Part shown: positions 26,969 to 33,442 of the stretch, piece after piece
Layout: each line of letters begins with the position of its first letter
Numbering within the stretch: position 1 is the stretch's first letter
DNA from: Acinetobacter sp. ASP199
Lineage (GTDB): Bacteria > Pseudomonadota > Gammaproteobacteria > Pseudomonadales > Moraxellaceae
Length of the DNA stretch: 64,000 bases
NCBI RefSeq assembly: GCF_022700675.1
Contig: NZ_CP062182.1
Coordinates: 1,364,001-1,428,000, forward strand
Direction: 5' to 3'
Translations under genes and position numbers: made by a program
The notes under the pieces: model-generated
What the model was told of the DNA's origin: nothing
The model's database searches: none
The model's input: only the letters and a program-made list of their open reading frames with translations

Positions 26969-27030
26969 ATATCGCATTAACGATATAAATATGTCAATAG
27001 CGATGGGGTAAAAATATCGCAAAAAAGATA
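26969..27030. promoter_or_regulatory. Left operator region (repressor sites)
   Basis: Two 16-bp sites TATCGCATTAACGATA (26970-26985, with perfect arms ATATCG/CGATAT) and TATCGCAAAAAAGATA (27015-27030), plus a half-site AATAGCGAT at 26996. The same pattern occurs before the Cro-like gene, so these are the probable CI/Cro sites controlling the leftward early promoter. Confidence 0.72.
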
Positions 27031-27049
27031 ATAATTTCTATAGCAATAA

Positions 27050-27074
27050 AAAACCCATCTAGAAGATGGGTTTG
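27050..27074 (-). terminator. Terminator of the repressor transcript
   Basis: Perfect stem AAACCCATCT / AGATGGGTTT with loop AGA and a T-run on the minus strand, just after the 27092 stop. Confidence 0.85.
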
Positions 27075-27091
27075 ACTGAAAGGTTATACGT

Positions 27092-27562
27092 TTAGTCTCT
27101 TAAATAGTTTTCCTTAATCTTAAACCCTTTATTTCTACCCAAGTAAGTCGGCTCTAACTTGGCTATTAAAATATAAGCCCATAGATTGTGGCGCTGATTG
27201 TACAAGGGGAGTACGGCGACAAAATCACCTTTGTTAATATCGGCATTAAGATTATTGCAAACCGCATCTATTTCTAATTTTTCACCATTAGTGATTAGTG
27301 GAACGCGCACACTTAAATGTGGTTTATCCGACACCCATGCCTCAACTAGTGAATCATCTTGATAAACTGAAACAACAAAACCATAAAGCGGAACATTGTT
27401 TTCTAGTTTGCACTCGTAGACAGTTCTTATAAATTTAACTAGCTCAAGTGCATCATCAAAAACTTTTGGCTTTACGTGTCGATAAGTTTGAAAAGCTATC
27501 CAACCCAAACAAGAAACAACAATCAGGCCGATTAAGGATAATACCCCTATAACAAAGTCCAT
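27092..27562 (-). CDS. Membrane protein in the rex position
   Basis: 156 residues from the ATG at 27562, two bases after the repressor stop. One N-terminal membrane helix (FVIGVLSLIGLIVVSCLGWI), then a cytosolic domain with mixed strands and helices. It shares the repressor transcript and ends at its terminator, so it should be made in the lysogen. That is where lambda keeps rexAB, so phage exclusion or another lysogenic role is possible; there is no sequence match to Rex that I can see. Confidence 0.65.
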   Translation of the reverse strand: MDFVIGVLSLIGLIVVSCLGWIAFQTYRHVKPKVFDDALELVKFIRTVYECKLENNVPLYGFVVSVYQDDSLVEAWVSDKPHLSVRVPLITNGEKLEIDAVCNNLNADINKGDFVAVLPLYNQRHNLWAYILIAKLEPTYLGRNKGFKIKENYLRD

Positions 27563-27564
27563 GT

Positions 27565-28305
27565 TTACCAGCTCTCCATCGACTGCCAAGACCAAGCCCA
27601 GCCAATGACTTCAAATTGCTGATCAATAATTTCTTGCGCAGTCAATCTTTCCTCAGGATATTCAGCTGCATTGTCGCTTACGATCCGCACGCCACCCAGT
27701 GGTAATTGATATAAGCGTTTAAATTTAAACAATCCTCCATGACATACGGCGAATACCTTACCATCCTTGATCGTCTTACGTCCCAAATCCACGTAAACGA
27801 TATCCTTGTCTTTAATGGTCGGGAACATTGATTCGCCTATAGCTGGAAGGGCAACACAGTTTTCTCTAAGAATGTTTCTATCTGTCAGTGCATTTTTATT
27901 TACAGTGATTTTCTTTGCGTGCTGCTCCATCACTTCTGCAAATGAGCCGGTTCCACAAGAGATATGAACATCATCAAAATATTTAATTTCAACTTCCTCA
28001 ATACTGTCTAGATTTATTAAGTGGCTATTCGCTTCTAACGCTTCTTTTCTAACTCTTTCCTGACGTTCGAATTCAATGATTTTATCCATAGCATCCATTC
28101 TTTCCGGATGCTCCCCAGTCAATAGATATTCCTGAGAAGTTTTTAAAATCTTGGCAATCGCCATAAGGTTATCTGCAGACGTGCTTTTCTTATCGTTTTC
28201 TAAGTCCGAAATTGTTGATTGTGTTACCCCAGCTTTTTTAGCAAGTGCAGGCTGTGACAGGCCATGCGACTTTCGTAGTGTTCGAATTCTATTACCTAGT
28301 GTCAT
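27565..28305 (-). CDS. CI-type repressor (HTH plus LexA-fold S24 peptidase)
   Basis: 246 residues from the ATG at 28305 (MTLGNRIRTLRKSHGLSQPA); the upstream TTG extension runs into the operators. N-terminal XRE helix-turn-helix at about 5-60, linker, then an S24 domain: cleavage pair Cys-Gly in ISCGTG, nucleophile Ser in GESMFPT and Lys in DGKVFAV. RecA-stimulated self-cleavage is therefore expected, making the prophage SOS-inducible. It holds lysogeny by binding the 16-bp sites on both sides. Confidence 0.92.
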   Translation of the reverse strand: MTLGNRIRTLRKSHGLSQPALAKKAGVTQSTISDLENDKKSTSADNLMAIAKILKTSQEYLLTGEHPERMDAMDKIIEFERQERVRKEALEANSHLINLDSIEEVEIKYFDDVHISCGTGSFAEVMEQHAKKITVNKNALTDRNILRENCVALPAIGESMFPTIKDKDIVYVDLGRKTIKDGKVFAVCHGGLFKFKRLYQLPLGGVRIVSDNAAEYPEERLTAQEIIDQQFEVIGWAWSWQSMESW

Positions 28306-28351
28306 TTGTTTGATTTCCAGTCTCGATACATCGCTATTGTGATTTAAAAAC

Positions 28352-28420
28352 AAATCGCAATGGCGTTAAAAATAGTTGTACAAATATCGCAATAAAGATA
28401 GTATTATCGAGAAAGCGATA
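28352..28420. promoter_or_regulatory. Right operator region before the Cro-like gene
   Basis: Two full sites TATCGCAATAAAGATA (28385-28400) and TATCGAGAAAGCGATA (28405-28420), and weaker half-sites (ATCGCAATGGCG at 28354; ATCGCTATTGTGAT at 28330). A promoter with TTGTAC at 28376 would have the first site between its -35 and -10. The divergent repressor and Cro-like genes start on either side. Confidence 0.75.
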
Positions 28421-28435
28421 AATTGGAGTTAAGTG

Positions 28436-28666
28436 ATGACTAATTGGAGTCAGCTAATTAAGGACCTTCAAGACAAAACGAAGGCAAATATGACCCAGCA
28501 TCAGATCGCTGAGAGTGTTTCTTGTTCCCAGAACTACATAAGTGATCTGAAAACTGGAAAGAAGGGGAAGCGTATTTCTTATGAAATCGCTGAAGGCTTG
28601 AAAAAACTGCATCACGAAAAGGTGCTATCAGGCAGTAATGAGGGCGAGCAATGTCTGAAAAATTAA
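28436..28666 (+). CDS. Cro-like DNA-binding protein
   Basis: 76 residues from the ATG at 28436, with GGAG seven bases upstream. Helix-turn-helix visible (QHQIAESVSCSQNYISDLKT, about 21-40), followed by a basic stretch KKGKRISYE. Divergent to the CI-type repressor and sharing the operators, so it should play the Cro role. Overlaps the next gene by 16 bases. Confidence 0.82.
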   Translation: MTNWSQLIKDLQDKTKANMTQHQIAESVSCSQNYISDLKTGKKGKRISYEIAEGLKKLHHEKVLSGSNEGEQCLKN

Positions 28667-28953
28667 CTGAAAGCATCACTTTCAAATGCACATATGAAGA
28701 AAAACGTGATTTGGAAGCTATTGCTAGATCTGAAAACAAAACGTTGTCTGAGCACGCTAGAAGTTTAGGCATGGCGAATATCTCGGAAGTTCGGGAACGT
28801 TTACAGAATCTCGCATCTCTCATGCGTCTGACCACAGATACCGTAGAAACGTCTTTTGAGCTCACACCAGAGCCACTTCCAAAAATTACAGGCACAAAAA
28901 AAGCCCATCTGTGCGACCAGATGAGCATTTTTGCCGTTCACTCAGACAAGTAA
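28651..28953 (+). CDS. Small phage protein, possible ribbon-helix-helix or CII-like
   Basis: 100 residues. ESITFKCTYEEKRDLEAIAR then ENKTLSEHARSLG resembles the strand-helix-helix of CopG-like regulators. It sits where lambda has cII. Its last 20 codons lie over a terminator-like hairpin (28897-28932), so the true end or expression may be affected. Function unproven. Confidence 0.58.
   Translation: MSEKLTESITFKCTYEEKRDLEAIARSENKTLSEHARSLGMANISEVRERLQNLASLMRLTTDTVETSFELTPEPLPKITGTKKAHLCDQMSIFAVHSDK
28897..28932 (+). terminator. Terminator-like hairpin inside the early gene
   Basis: A-run, stem GCCCATCTG / CAGATGAGC (one mismatch), loop TGCGAC, then ATTTTT. It lies between the Cro-like gene and the replication genes, as tR1 does in lambda. 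Confidence 0.55.
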
Positions 28954-29007
28954 ACGAGGTTGGTAACCAATGTTGAATTTAACACATATCGGGGAGGTTG
29001 TGAAGAA

Positions 29008-29904
29008 ATGAATACTGCACAAGTAATTCCGTTTAAGAAGCCTTCACAACCAGCACAAGGGGCTGGAAAGAACATGTATAGCGATAAGTTCGATCAGGGC
29101 TATGTTATGTCTAGTCGCTTGTATCGAAAAGAAGTGTGGCCATTCCTGAGCGATGCTGCACGTAACGTCTATGCGGAGCTGGAAAACCGCATTAACGGAC
29201 ATAACAAGGAGTCTGATTTTGTCAGCTATTCACAGCTACAGGGTGGAGATCTTCCGGGTGCACGTCAATTGAGTAGAAGAACTGTATCGACTGGCTTAAA
29301 GGAGCTTATAAAGCTAGGCGTTATCACTGTTTTAGCTGACGGGAAACAGGGCATGAAGTCTTATCGATTGAATGAGATTTCCCTGAAAGATCGGTTTACT
29401 AACGAAACTAGTTTACCTAGTACACCAGTTCACTTAGGAAACCAGACTGGTTCACCTAGTACACCAGTAACTAGTGTACCTAGTAAACACACAATAGATA
29501 CACCTATAGAATCTTTAGAAAATAATAAGAATAAAGCGCCGGCAGAATTTGTTCCTCAGGATCGTGGTGCTTTGAATTTTATTGATTACCACTCTGAAGA
29601 CTCAAAGTTGTATTCGCTGAAAGATCTATCCGGGACCTACCCAATCAAACAGGATTTCATGGCGCAAGCAGCTGTGAGTTTTCCAAAGCTGTCACAAGAC
29701 ATCGTACTTGAGCAACTCAAAGAGCTGGCGCAATGGTCAGTTGGTCAACCTGAACGTATTTCTCAAAAGTGGATGACTACCTGGTTGAACTGGCTACGCA
29801 ATTACCAGCCTGCAAAACCGAAGACTGAAGCGAAACAACCTAAGGCTGAACAACCAAAACGCCATCGTTATGGCCAAGGTGTAATTCCACGAGGTGAATC
29901 ATGA
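29008..29904 (+). CDS. Phage replication initiator, O-like
   Basis: 298 residues from the ATG at 29008 with GGGGAGG upstream. The N-terminal winged-helix region (RKEVWPFLSDAARNVYAELE, QLSRRTVSTGLKELIKLGVI) is typical of phage replisome organisers, then a Ser/Thr/Pro-rich linker (about 138-180) and a C-terminal helical part like DnaT or O (ISQKWMTTWLNWLRNYQPAK). The linker is encoded by an iteron array (29415-29491) that probably is the phage origin. It overlaps the P-like gene by four bases. Confidence 0.8.
   Translation: MNTAQVIPFKKPSQPAQGAGKNMYSDKFDQGYVMSSRLYRKEVWPFLSDAARNVYAELENRINGHNKESDFVSYSQLQGGDLPGARQLSRRTVSTGLKELIKLGVITVLADGKQGMKSYRLNEISLKDRFTNETSLPSTPVHLGNQTGSPSTPVTSVPSKHTIDTPIESLENNKNKAPAEFVPQDRGALNFIDYHSEDSKLYSLKDLSGTYPIKQDFMAQAAVSFPKLSQDIVLEQLKELAQWSVGQPERISQKWMTTWLNWLRNYQPAKPKTEAKQPKAEQPKRHRYGQGVIPRGES
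29415..29491 (+). other. Putative prophage replication origin (iterons inside the O-like gene)
   Basis: Four related copies of ACCTAGTACACCAG: exact 15-mers ending CAGT at 29415 and 29454, a copy with 11 of 14 matches at 29432, and ACCTAGTAAACACA at 29478. The outer parts GTTTACCTAG and CTAGTAAAC are also inverted to each other. A very AT-rich stretch (29491-29540) follows, as at lambda ori where four iterons lie inside gene O beside an AT-rich region. Confidence 0.65.
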
Positions 29905-30506
29905 GCAATATTCAATTATTCCAGGACGCATTCGTTGTCGATTTTCCAGCTGAGATTGCAGATCAGGTCTTAGGTCGGATGCAAGCGCTGTACGGTGAAA
30001 TGTTCGATAAAAAATACGGAAATATCAATCCGGCAGAGCTGCAATTCACTGTTTGCACGGTTTTGAACGGCTTGAAACCTGCAGAGTTACGCCGTGGTTT
30101 AGAGCGTATGAATTCTGAAAAATGGTGTCCTTCACTTCCTGAGTTTCGTTCTTGGTGTGTGCATGACGGCGACTGGTGGACGGCTGAACAAGCATGGGCC
30201 AAAGCTTTAAATTTTGAAGCAGATCCGGCCAATAAGATCACGACATTGGCCAAACGTGCACTGGATGAAGTACGCCACATACTCAAAACCGAAGGCCAGA
30301 AAGCAGCTCATTTTGCATTCAGAGATATTTACAGCGATTACCTGGACAAAGCTAAAAAATCCGGACGTGTTCAAGTGATGTATGTACCACCGGTAAAACC
30401 AGTAGCGATTGAGCATAACGAGAAGAATCGTAAAGGCGTGCCATGTCCACCTGAATTGGCGGCAAAAGTGAAAGGTGTTTTTAATCGTACAGGGGGTGCA
30501 GCATGA
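29901..30506 (+). CDS. Phage replication protein, P-like (helicase loader)
   Basis: 201 residues. Conserved features of lambda P-type loaders: an N-terminal helical region, the KWCPSLPEFRSWCVHDGDWW segment like the SPGQFVAWC of P, and a basic C-terminus. It should bring the host DnaB helicase to the O-like initiator. It overlaps the O-like gene by four bases and the next gene by four. Confidence 0.75.
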   Translation: MSNIQLFQDAFVVDFPAEIADQVLGRMQALYGEMFDKKYGNINPAELQFTVCTVLNGLKPAELRRGLERMNSEKWCPSLPEFRSWCVHDGDWWTAEQAWAKALNFEADPANKITTLAKRALDEVRHILKTEGQKAAHFAFRDIYSDYLDKAKKSGRVQVMYVPPVKPVAIEHNEKNRKGVPCPPELAAKVKGVFNRTGGAA

Positions 30507-30953
30507 ACATCAATAAAGCAGAATTTTTAGAACTCGTAAAAGCTGAAAGCGTTGCTCGTAAATCAACAGCGATTCCGGTTGATAAAGAAAAATTACGTGC
30601 AGAGCTTGAAAATGATGTGGAAGCGTTCCTGAAAAATGGCGGTCAGGTTCAAGATCTACCAACAGGTTATTCAGGTGAATTCTCTCAGTTCAATGGTCGT
30701 CCTATGGGTAATGCTCAAAAGGGAATGCGGAATGTAATGGCTGCATCAGTAGCAGCTGCACACGCAAGACGTAATCACTCGGGAGTTATTGCTCGAAACA
30801 AGGCTAGAGATGGGGGGTGCAAGGCATTATCACGGCACTGCATGTCGGTCATGTGGTGGAACGCTTCGCTATACCAGCACTAACGCTTGCTTCTCATGCA
30901 ATAAAGCCTTTGCACTAAGCGCATACCAAAAGAAAAAAGGAGCAGCAGCATGA
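30503..30953 (+). pseudogene. Phage zinc-ribbon protein with a frameshift at a G6 run
   Basis: The frame from 30503 stops at 30883 (126 residues). At GGGGGG (30812-30817), removing one G joins it to a second frame ending TGA at 30951-30953, giving about 149 residues whose end has a zinc-ribbon: TACRSCGGTLRYTSTNACFS then CNKAFALSAYQKKK (Cys-x2-Cys twice). The restored stop overlaps the next ATG in an ATGA junction, like its neighbours. So the gene is either frameshifted, slippage-controlled, or a sequencing error. Confidence 0.75.
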
Positions 30954-31201
30954 ACTTAATCGAAAAGTTGGGATTGGAAAAGTGTAAGCAGATTGTGGAA
31001 AAACATCGCAATCTTGGAACTCATTTTACTAAATTTAAATATTACTCGGTAAAGAAAGACGATTTCTTTTTATCGCAGTTGTTTATTGATTCTATCTGTG
31101 TCGACGACATCCGCACCGCAATTGCCGACCACGACCGCATTGATACGTGTAGTGACATCCGTAATCACATCAGCCCAACTACAGTGGTGATTGAGAGATG
31201 A
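30950..31201 (+). CDS. Small phage protein, paralogue A
   Basis: 83 residues. The first 16 residues (MNLIEKLGLEKCKQIV) and the last 16 (SDIRNHISPTTVVIER) are nearly the same as in the protein at 32200, but the middle differs. No function is recognised. It ends in an ATGA overlap with the RusA gene. Confidence 0.62.
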   Translation: MNLIEKLGLEKCKQIVEKHRNLGTHFTKFKYYSVKKDDFFLSQLFIDSICVDDIRTAIADHDRIDTCSDIRNHISPTTVVIER

Positions 31202-31710
31202 CATTGAGATGGAGTGAAGAGTATCTACAAACACACTTAAAAATCCACCGTAGCAGGGCTAAAACTTCTCAGGAGCGCACTAAACAACAAAACCAAGCAA
31301 AGGTACAGAAGGCAAAGAAAAACGCCGTAGACGCGAAATCAGTGAGAAATACGGACTATGAAGAAGAACTGGTTTTGTCATGTGAAATTGCCACAACGCC
31401 ACCAAGTGTTAATCACTATTGGGAACGTTGCGGGAAGGGTATGAGATTAAGTGACAAAGCTAGAGATTTTCATGCCGTTGTTATTGCCCTGATCCCAGCA
31501 TTACGGCTGACAACACGATTAAAACTGGAAGTGATTTTTCATTTTCCTACTCACCAGAAGCGGGACATCGATAACCACTTGAAAGCAACAATCGATTCCT
31601 TAGTGAAGTGTGGATTCTGTGAAGACGATGAACAGTTTGATGAATTGATTGTGAAACGTGGCGCCGTGGTCAAAGGTGGAATGATCAGTTTAAAAGTCTG
31701 GGAACTTTAA
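31198..31710 (+). CDS. rusA: RusA-family Holliday junction resolvase
   Basis: 170 residues. The catalytic RusA fold is in the last 115: TPPSVNHYWERCGKGMRLSD, then KRDIDNHLKATIDSLVKCGF and EDDEQFDELIVKRG with the three conserved Asp residues. It cuts four-way junctions in phage recombination or packaging. An N-terminal basic extension of about 55 residues (RSRAKTSQERTKQQNQAK) is not part of the usual family. Confidence 0.9.
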   Translation: MTLRWSEEYLQTHLKIHRSRAKTSQERTKQQNQAKVQKAKKNAVDAKSVRNTDYEEELVLSCEIATTPPSVNHYWERCGKGMRLSDKARDFHAVVIALIPALRLTTRLKLEVIFHFPTHQKRDIDNHLKATIDSLVKCGFCEDDEQFDELIVKRGAVVKGGMISLKVWEL

Positions 31711-31750
31711 AAAATTAATAACCGTAGTTTGGGATTAGAAGGGGTTGCAA

Positions 31751-32203
31751 ATGGGAAGTTCAAGTGAGCTGCAGCTGGTCGGGGGAAGTGGAGTAAATGG
31801 GGTTTATACGAACGACCCTCGCGCGCGCGCGCGTTTTATCAATCTCAACACTCAGAAAAAGGTCAAAGAGTTCAAGTTAAAGATGCGCAACTACAAGCGT
31901 CCAGACTTCAATCGCATGATCCTGGATCTGAGCCGTTTAGGTTGGACGCATGAAAAGATAGCATTCCTTCTGCCTGTGTCTGGTGCTTCCACTGTGTCTG
32001 AATGGGCACGTGGTGGCATTCCAAACTACGACAACGGCGCAGCATTTATTGAGTTATGGCGTATGGAGACAGGAATTATGCGTTATCCACTGGAAGGTGA
32101 ATGGATGGAATACAAGTACAAGATCGGGCAGCTGGATATTTTTGAAGATGGCGGCCTGTGTGATCAGGTTATTGATGAGTTGGATCAGGAGATGGGGTTA
32201 TGA
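31751..32203 (+). CDS. Phage protein, possible transcription or antitermination factor
   Basis: 150 residues from the ATG at 31751 with GGGGTTG upstream. The middle (WTHEKIAFLLPVSGASTVSE then WARGGIPNY) looks like a helix-turn-helix, and its place after RusA and before the late genes is that of lambdoid Q-like regulators. A (CG)7 tract at 31820-31833 encodes RARAR. Identity not proven. Overlaps the next gene by four bases. Confidence 0.55.
   Translation: MGSSSELQLVGGSGVNGVYTNDPRARARFINLNTQKKVKEFKLKMRNYKRPDFNRMILDLSRLGWTHEKIAFLLPVSGASTVSEWARGGIPNYDNGAAFIELWRMETGIMRYPLEGEWMEYKYKIGQLDIFEDGGLCDQVIDELDQEMGL
31820..31833. repeat. (CG)7 dinucleotide tract
   Basis: Fourteen bases of strictly alternating C and G inside a coding region of an AT-rich genome; prone to slippage and able to take a left-handed form. 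Confidence 0.9.
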
Positions 32204-32448
32204 ACTTAATCGAAAAATTGGGATTGGAGAAGTGTAAGCGGATTGTGGATGGGGCGCCTGAGTGGGCTGTGTTCTGGATTACACGAAATGAGTATCACAC
32301 TTCAATGTGGAGCTTCCCAAATATGACTGGTCAGCAAAGTTGCTTAATCTCTGATCTCCGCGCAGCCATCGCAGACCACGACCGCACAGACTATGTAAGT
32401 GATATCCGTAACCACATCAGCCCAACTACAGTGGTGATTGAGAGATGA
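32200..32448 (+). CDS. Small phage protein, paralogue B
   Basis: 82 residues. Ends and starts like the protein at 30950: 46 of 49 bases match at the 5' end and 36 bases are identical at the 3' end (31166-31201 versus 32413-32448), while the middle is unrelated. Overlaps the next gene by four bases. Function unknown. Confidence 0.62.
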   Translation: MNLIEKLGLEKCKRIVDGAPEWAVFWITRNEYHTSMWSFPNMTGQQSCLISDLRAAIADHDRTDYVSDIRNHISPTTVVIER

Positions 32449-32774
32449 GTGATTTTGAAAAGTGGTTTGAGGATCAAGACTTCTACACAAACATGCGATT
32501 CATCCATGGTGACAAGCTGTTTGGTAAGGATGGCGATGTATATCGAGTGCTGCCGGTACAGATGACTTATCAGGGTTGGAACACACAACGTCAGCGCTCT
32601 AAGGATGAATTTGTCGCACTCACTCAAGAATGGCACAAAAAAGGATATGAAGCAGGCCAAAAAGATTTAAGAGAAGCATGTTTTCATTTTGAAACATCCA
32701 TGTTTCACAAAGGAACAGCACAATGTTTTAAGTGTGGCGCAATGGTGGATAGAGATAGAAACATTATTGATTAA
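32445..32774 (+). CDS. Phage protein, unknown function
   Basis: 109 residues, last gene of the early/middle operon. Polar, with EWHKKGYEAGQKDLREACFH and a single Cys-x2-Cys (QCFKCGAM) near the end, so it might bind a metal with a partner. The first linker cassette of the late region begins at its stop codon. Confidence 0.6.
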   Translation: MSDFEKWFEDQDFYTNMRFIHGDKLFGKDGDVYRVLPVQMTYQGWNTQRQRSKDEFVALTQEWHKKGYEAGQKDLREACFHFETSMFHKGTAQCFKCGAMVDRDRNIID

Positions 32775-32776
32775 AC

Positions 32777-32846
32777 ACCCAACAAACCCCAACACCCATA
32801 CCCCCACAGTAACCCTATTCAATCAACCACTGAATAGGGTTTTTTT
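32777..32846 (+). promoter_or_regulatory. Linker cassette 1: ACCCAACAAAC box and hairpin abutting ATG
   Basis: Box at 32777-32787, then a perfect 11-base stem AACCCTATTCA / TGAATAGGGTT (32811-32841) and a T-run that touches the ATG at 32847. Looks like an intrinsic terminator with the next start codon fused to its T-tail. One of five such units. Confidence 0.75.
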
Positions 32847-33194
32847 ATGGCAGCTCGCAAAGTAAATACACCAGGTGCAACACCTAAACCTGAAGAAAAA
32901 GAAGTCACTCAACCAACCACAGCAGAACAGGCTGATGCAGCGTTAGAAAGCATTACTGGTGCTGACCCTTCCACTAATGAAAATGCGCCAGAAGTGGCTC
33001 TCGTACCTGTAGAGCAGTTTGATGCCGTAGCGCAAAAGCTCGCTGAAGCAGAAGCGAAAATCAAAGAGCTGGAAGCAAAATCTAAAGCTTCAACTAAATC
33101 CGCAGCACCAGCACAGCCAATTCAATCGCAAACCGAAGTTAAACGTATCCAAAACGTATTGACTGATCGCGGATGGGATTCAGTGGAGGAATAA
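32847..33194 (+). CDS. Phage protein, coiled-coil, unknown function
   Basis: 115 residues, rich in Ala, Glu, Lys and Pro; a coiled coil at about 62-82 (FDAVAQKLAEAEAKIKELEA) between disordered ends. First gene of the late region, starting right at the T-tail of a hairpin with no normal Shine-Dalgarno. Possibly a structural accessory protein. Confidence 0.6.
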   Translation: MAARKVNTPGATPKPEEKEVTQPTTAEQADAALESITGADPSTNENAPEVALVPVEQFDAVAQKLAEAEAKIKELEAKSKASTKSAAPAQPIQSQTEVKRIQNVLTDRGWDSVEE

Positions 33195-33196
33195 GC

Positions 33197-33442
33197 ATGG
33201 GATCAAAACCAAAGGTCGTGCAGCAAGATCCGGAAGGTGATGCACGCCGGGCAGCTGAAAAAGCTACAGCAGAATCAAATGCCAAAAAAGCAATGCGCCG
33301 TACTGGTAGCTCGATGGGTAGTTCAATGAGCGTGTTGGGTGGTGAGGGTGATGACCGAAATCTGAGTAATACTGCTAATGCTTTGGTTAACTCTAAGTAC
33401 GGCGCACTCTTTGAAAAGAAATCAAAACTAGGCGGTGGCTGA
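33197..33442 (+). CDS. Small phage protein before the portal gene
   Basis: 81 residues from the ATG at 33197 with GGAGGAATAA upstream. Polar and low in complexity (RRAAEKATAESNAKKAMRRT, then a Ser/Gly/Met-rich turn). It overlaps the portal gene by one base. Small proteins in this place are common in BPP-1-like phages; function unknown. Confidence 0.62.
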   Translation: MGSKPKVVQQDPEGDARRAAEKATAESNAKKAMRRTGSSMGSSMSVLGGEGDDRNLSNTANALVNSKYGALFEKKSKLGGG

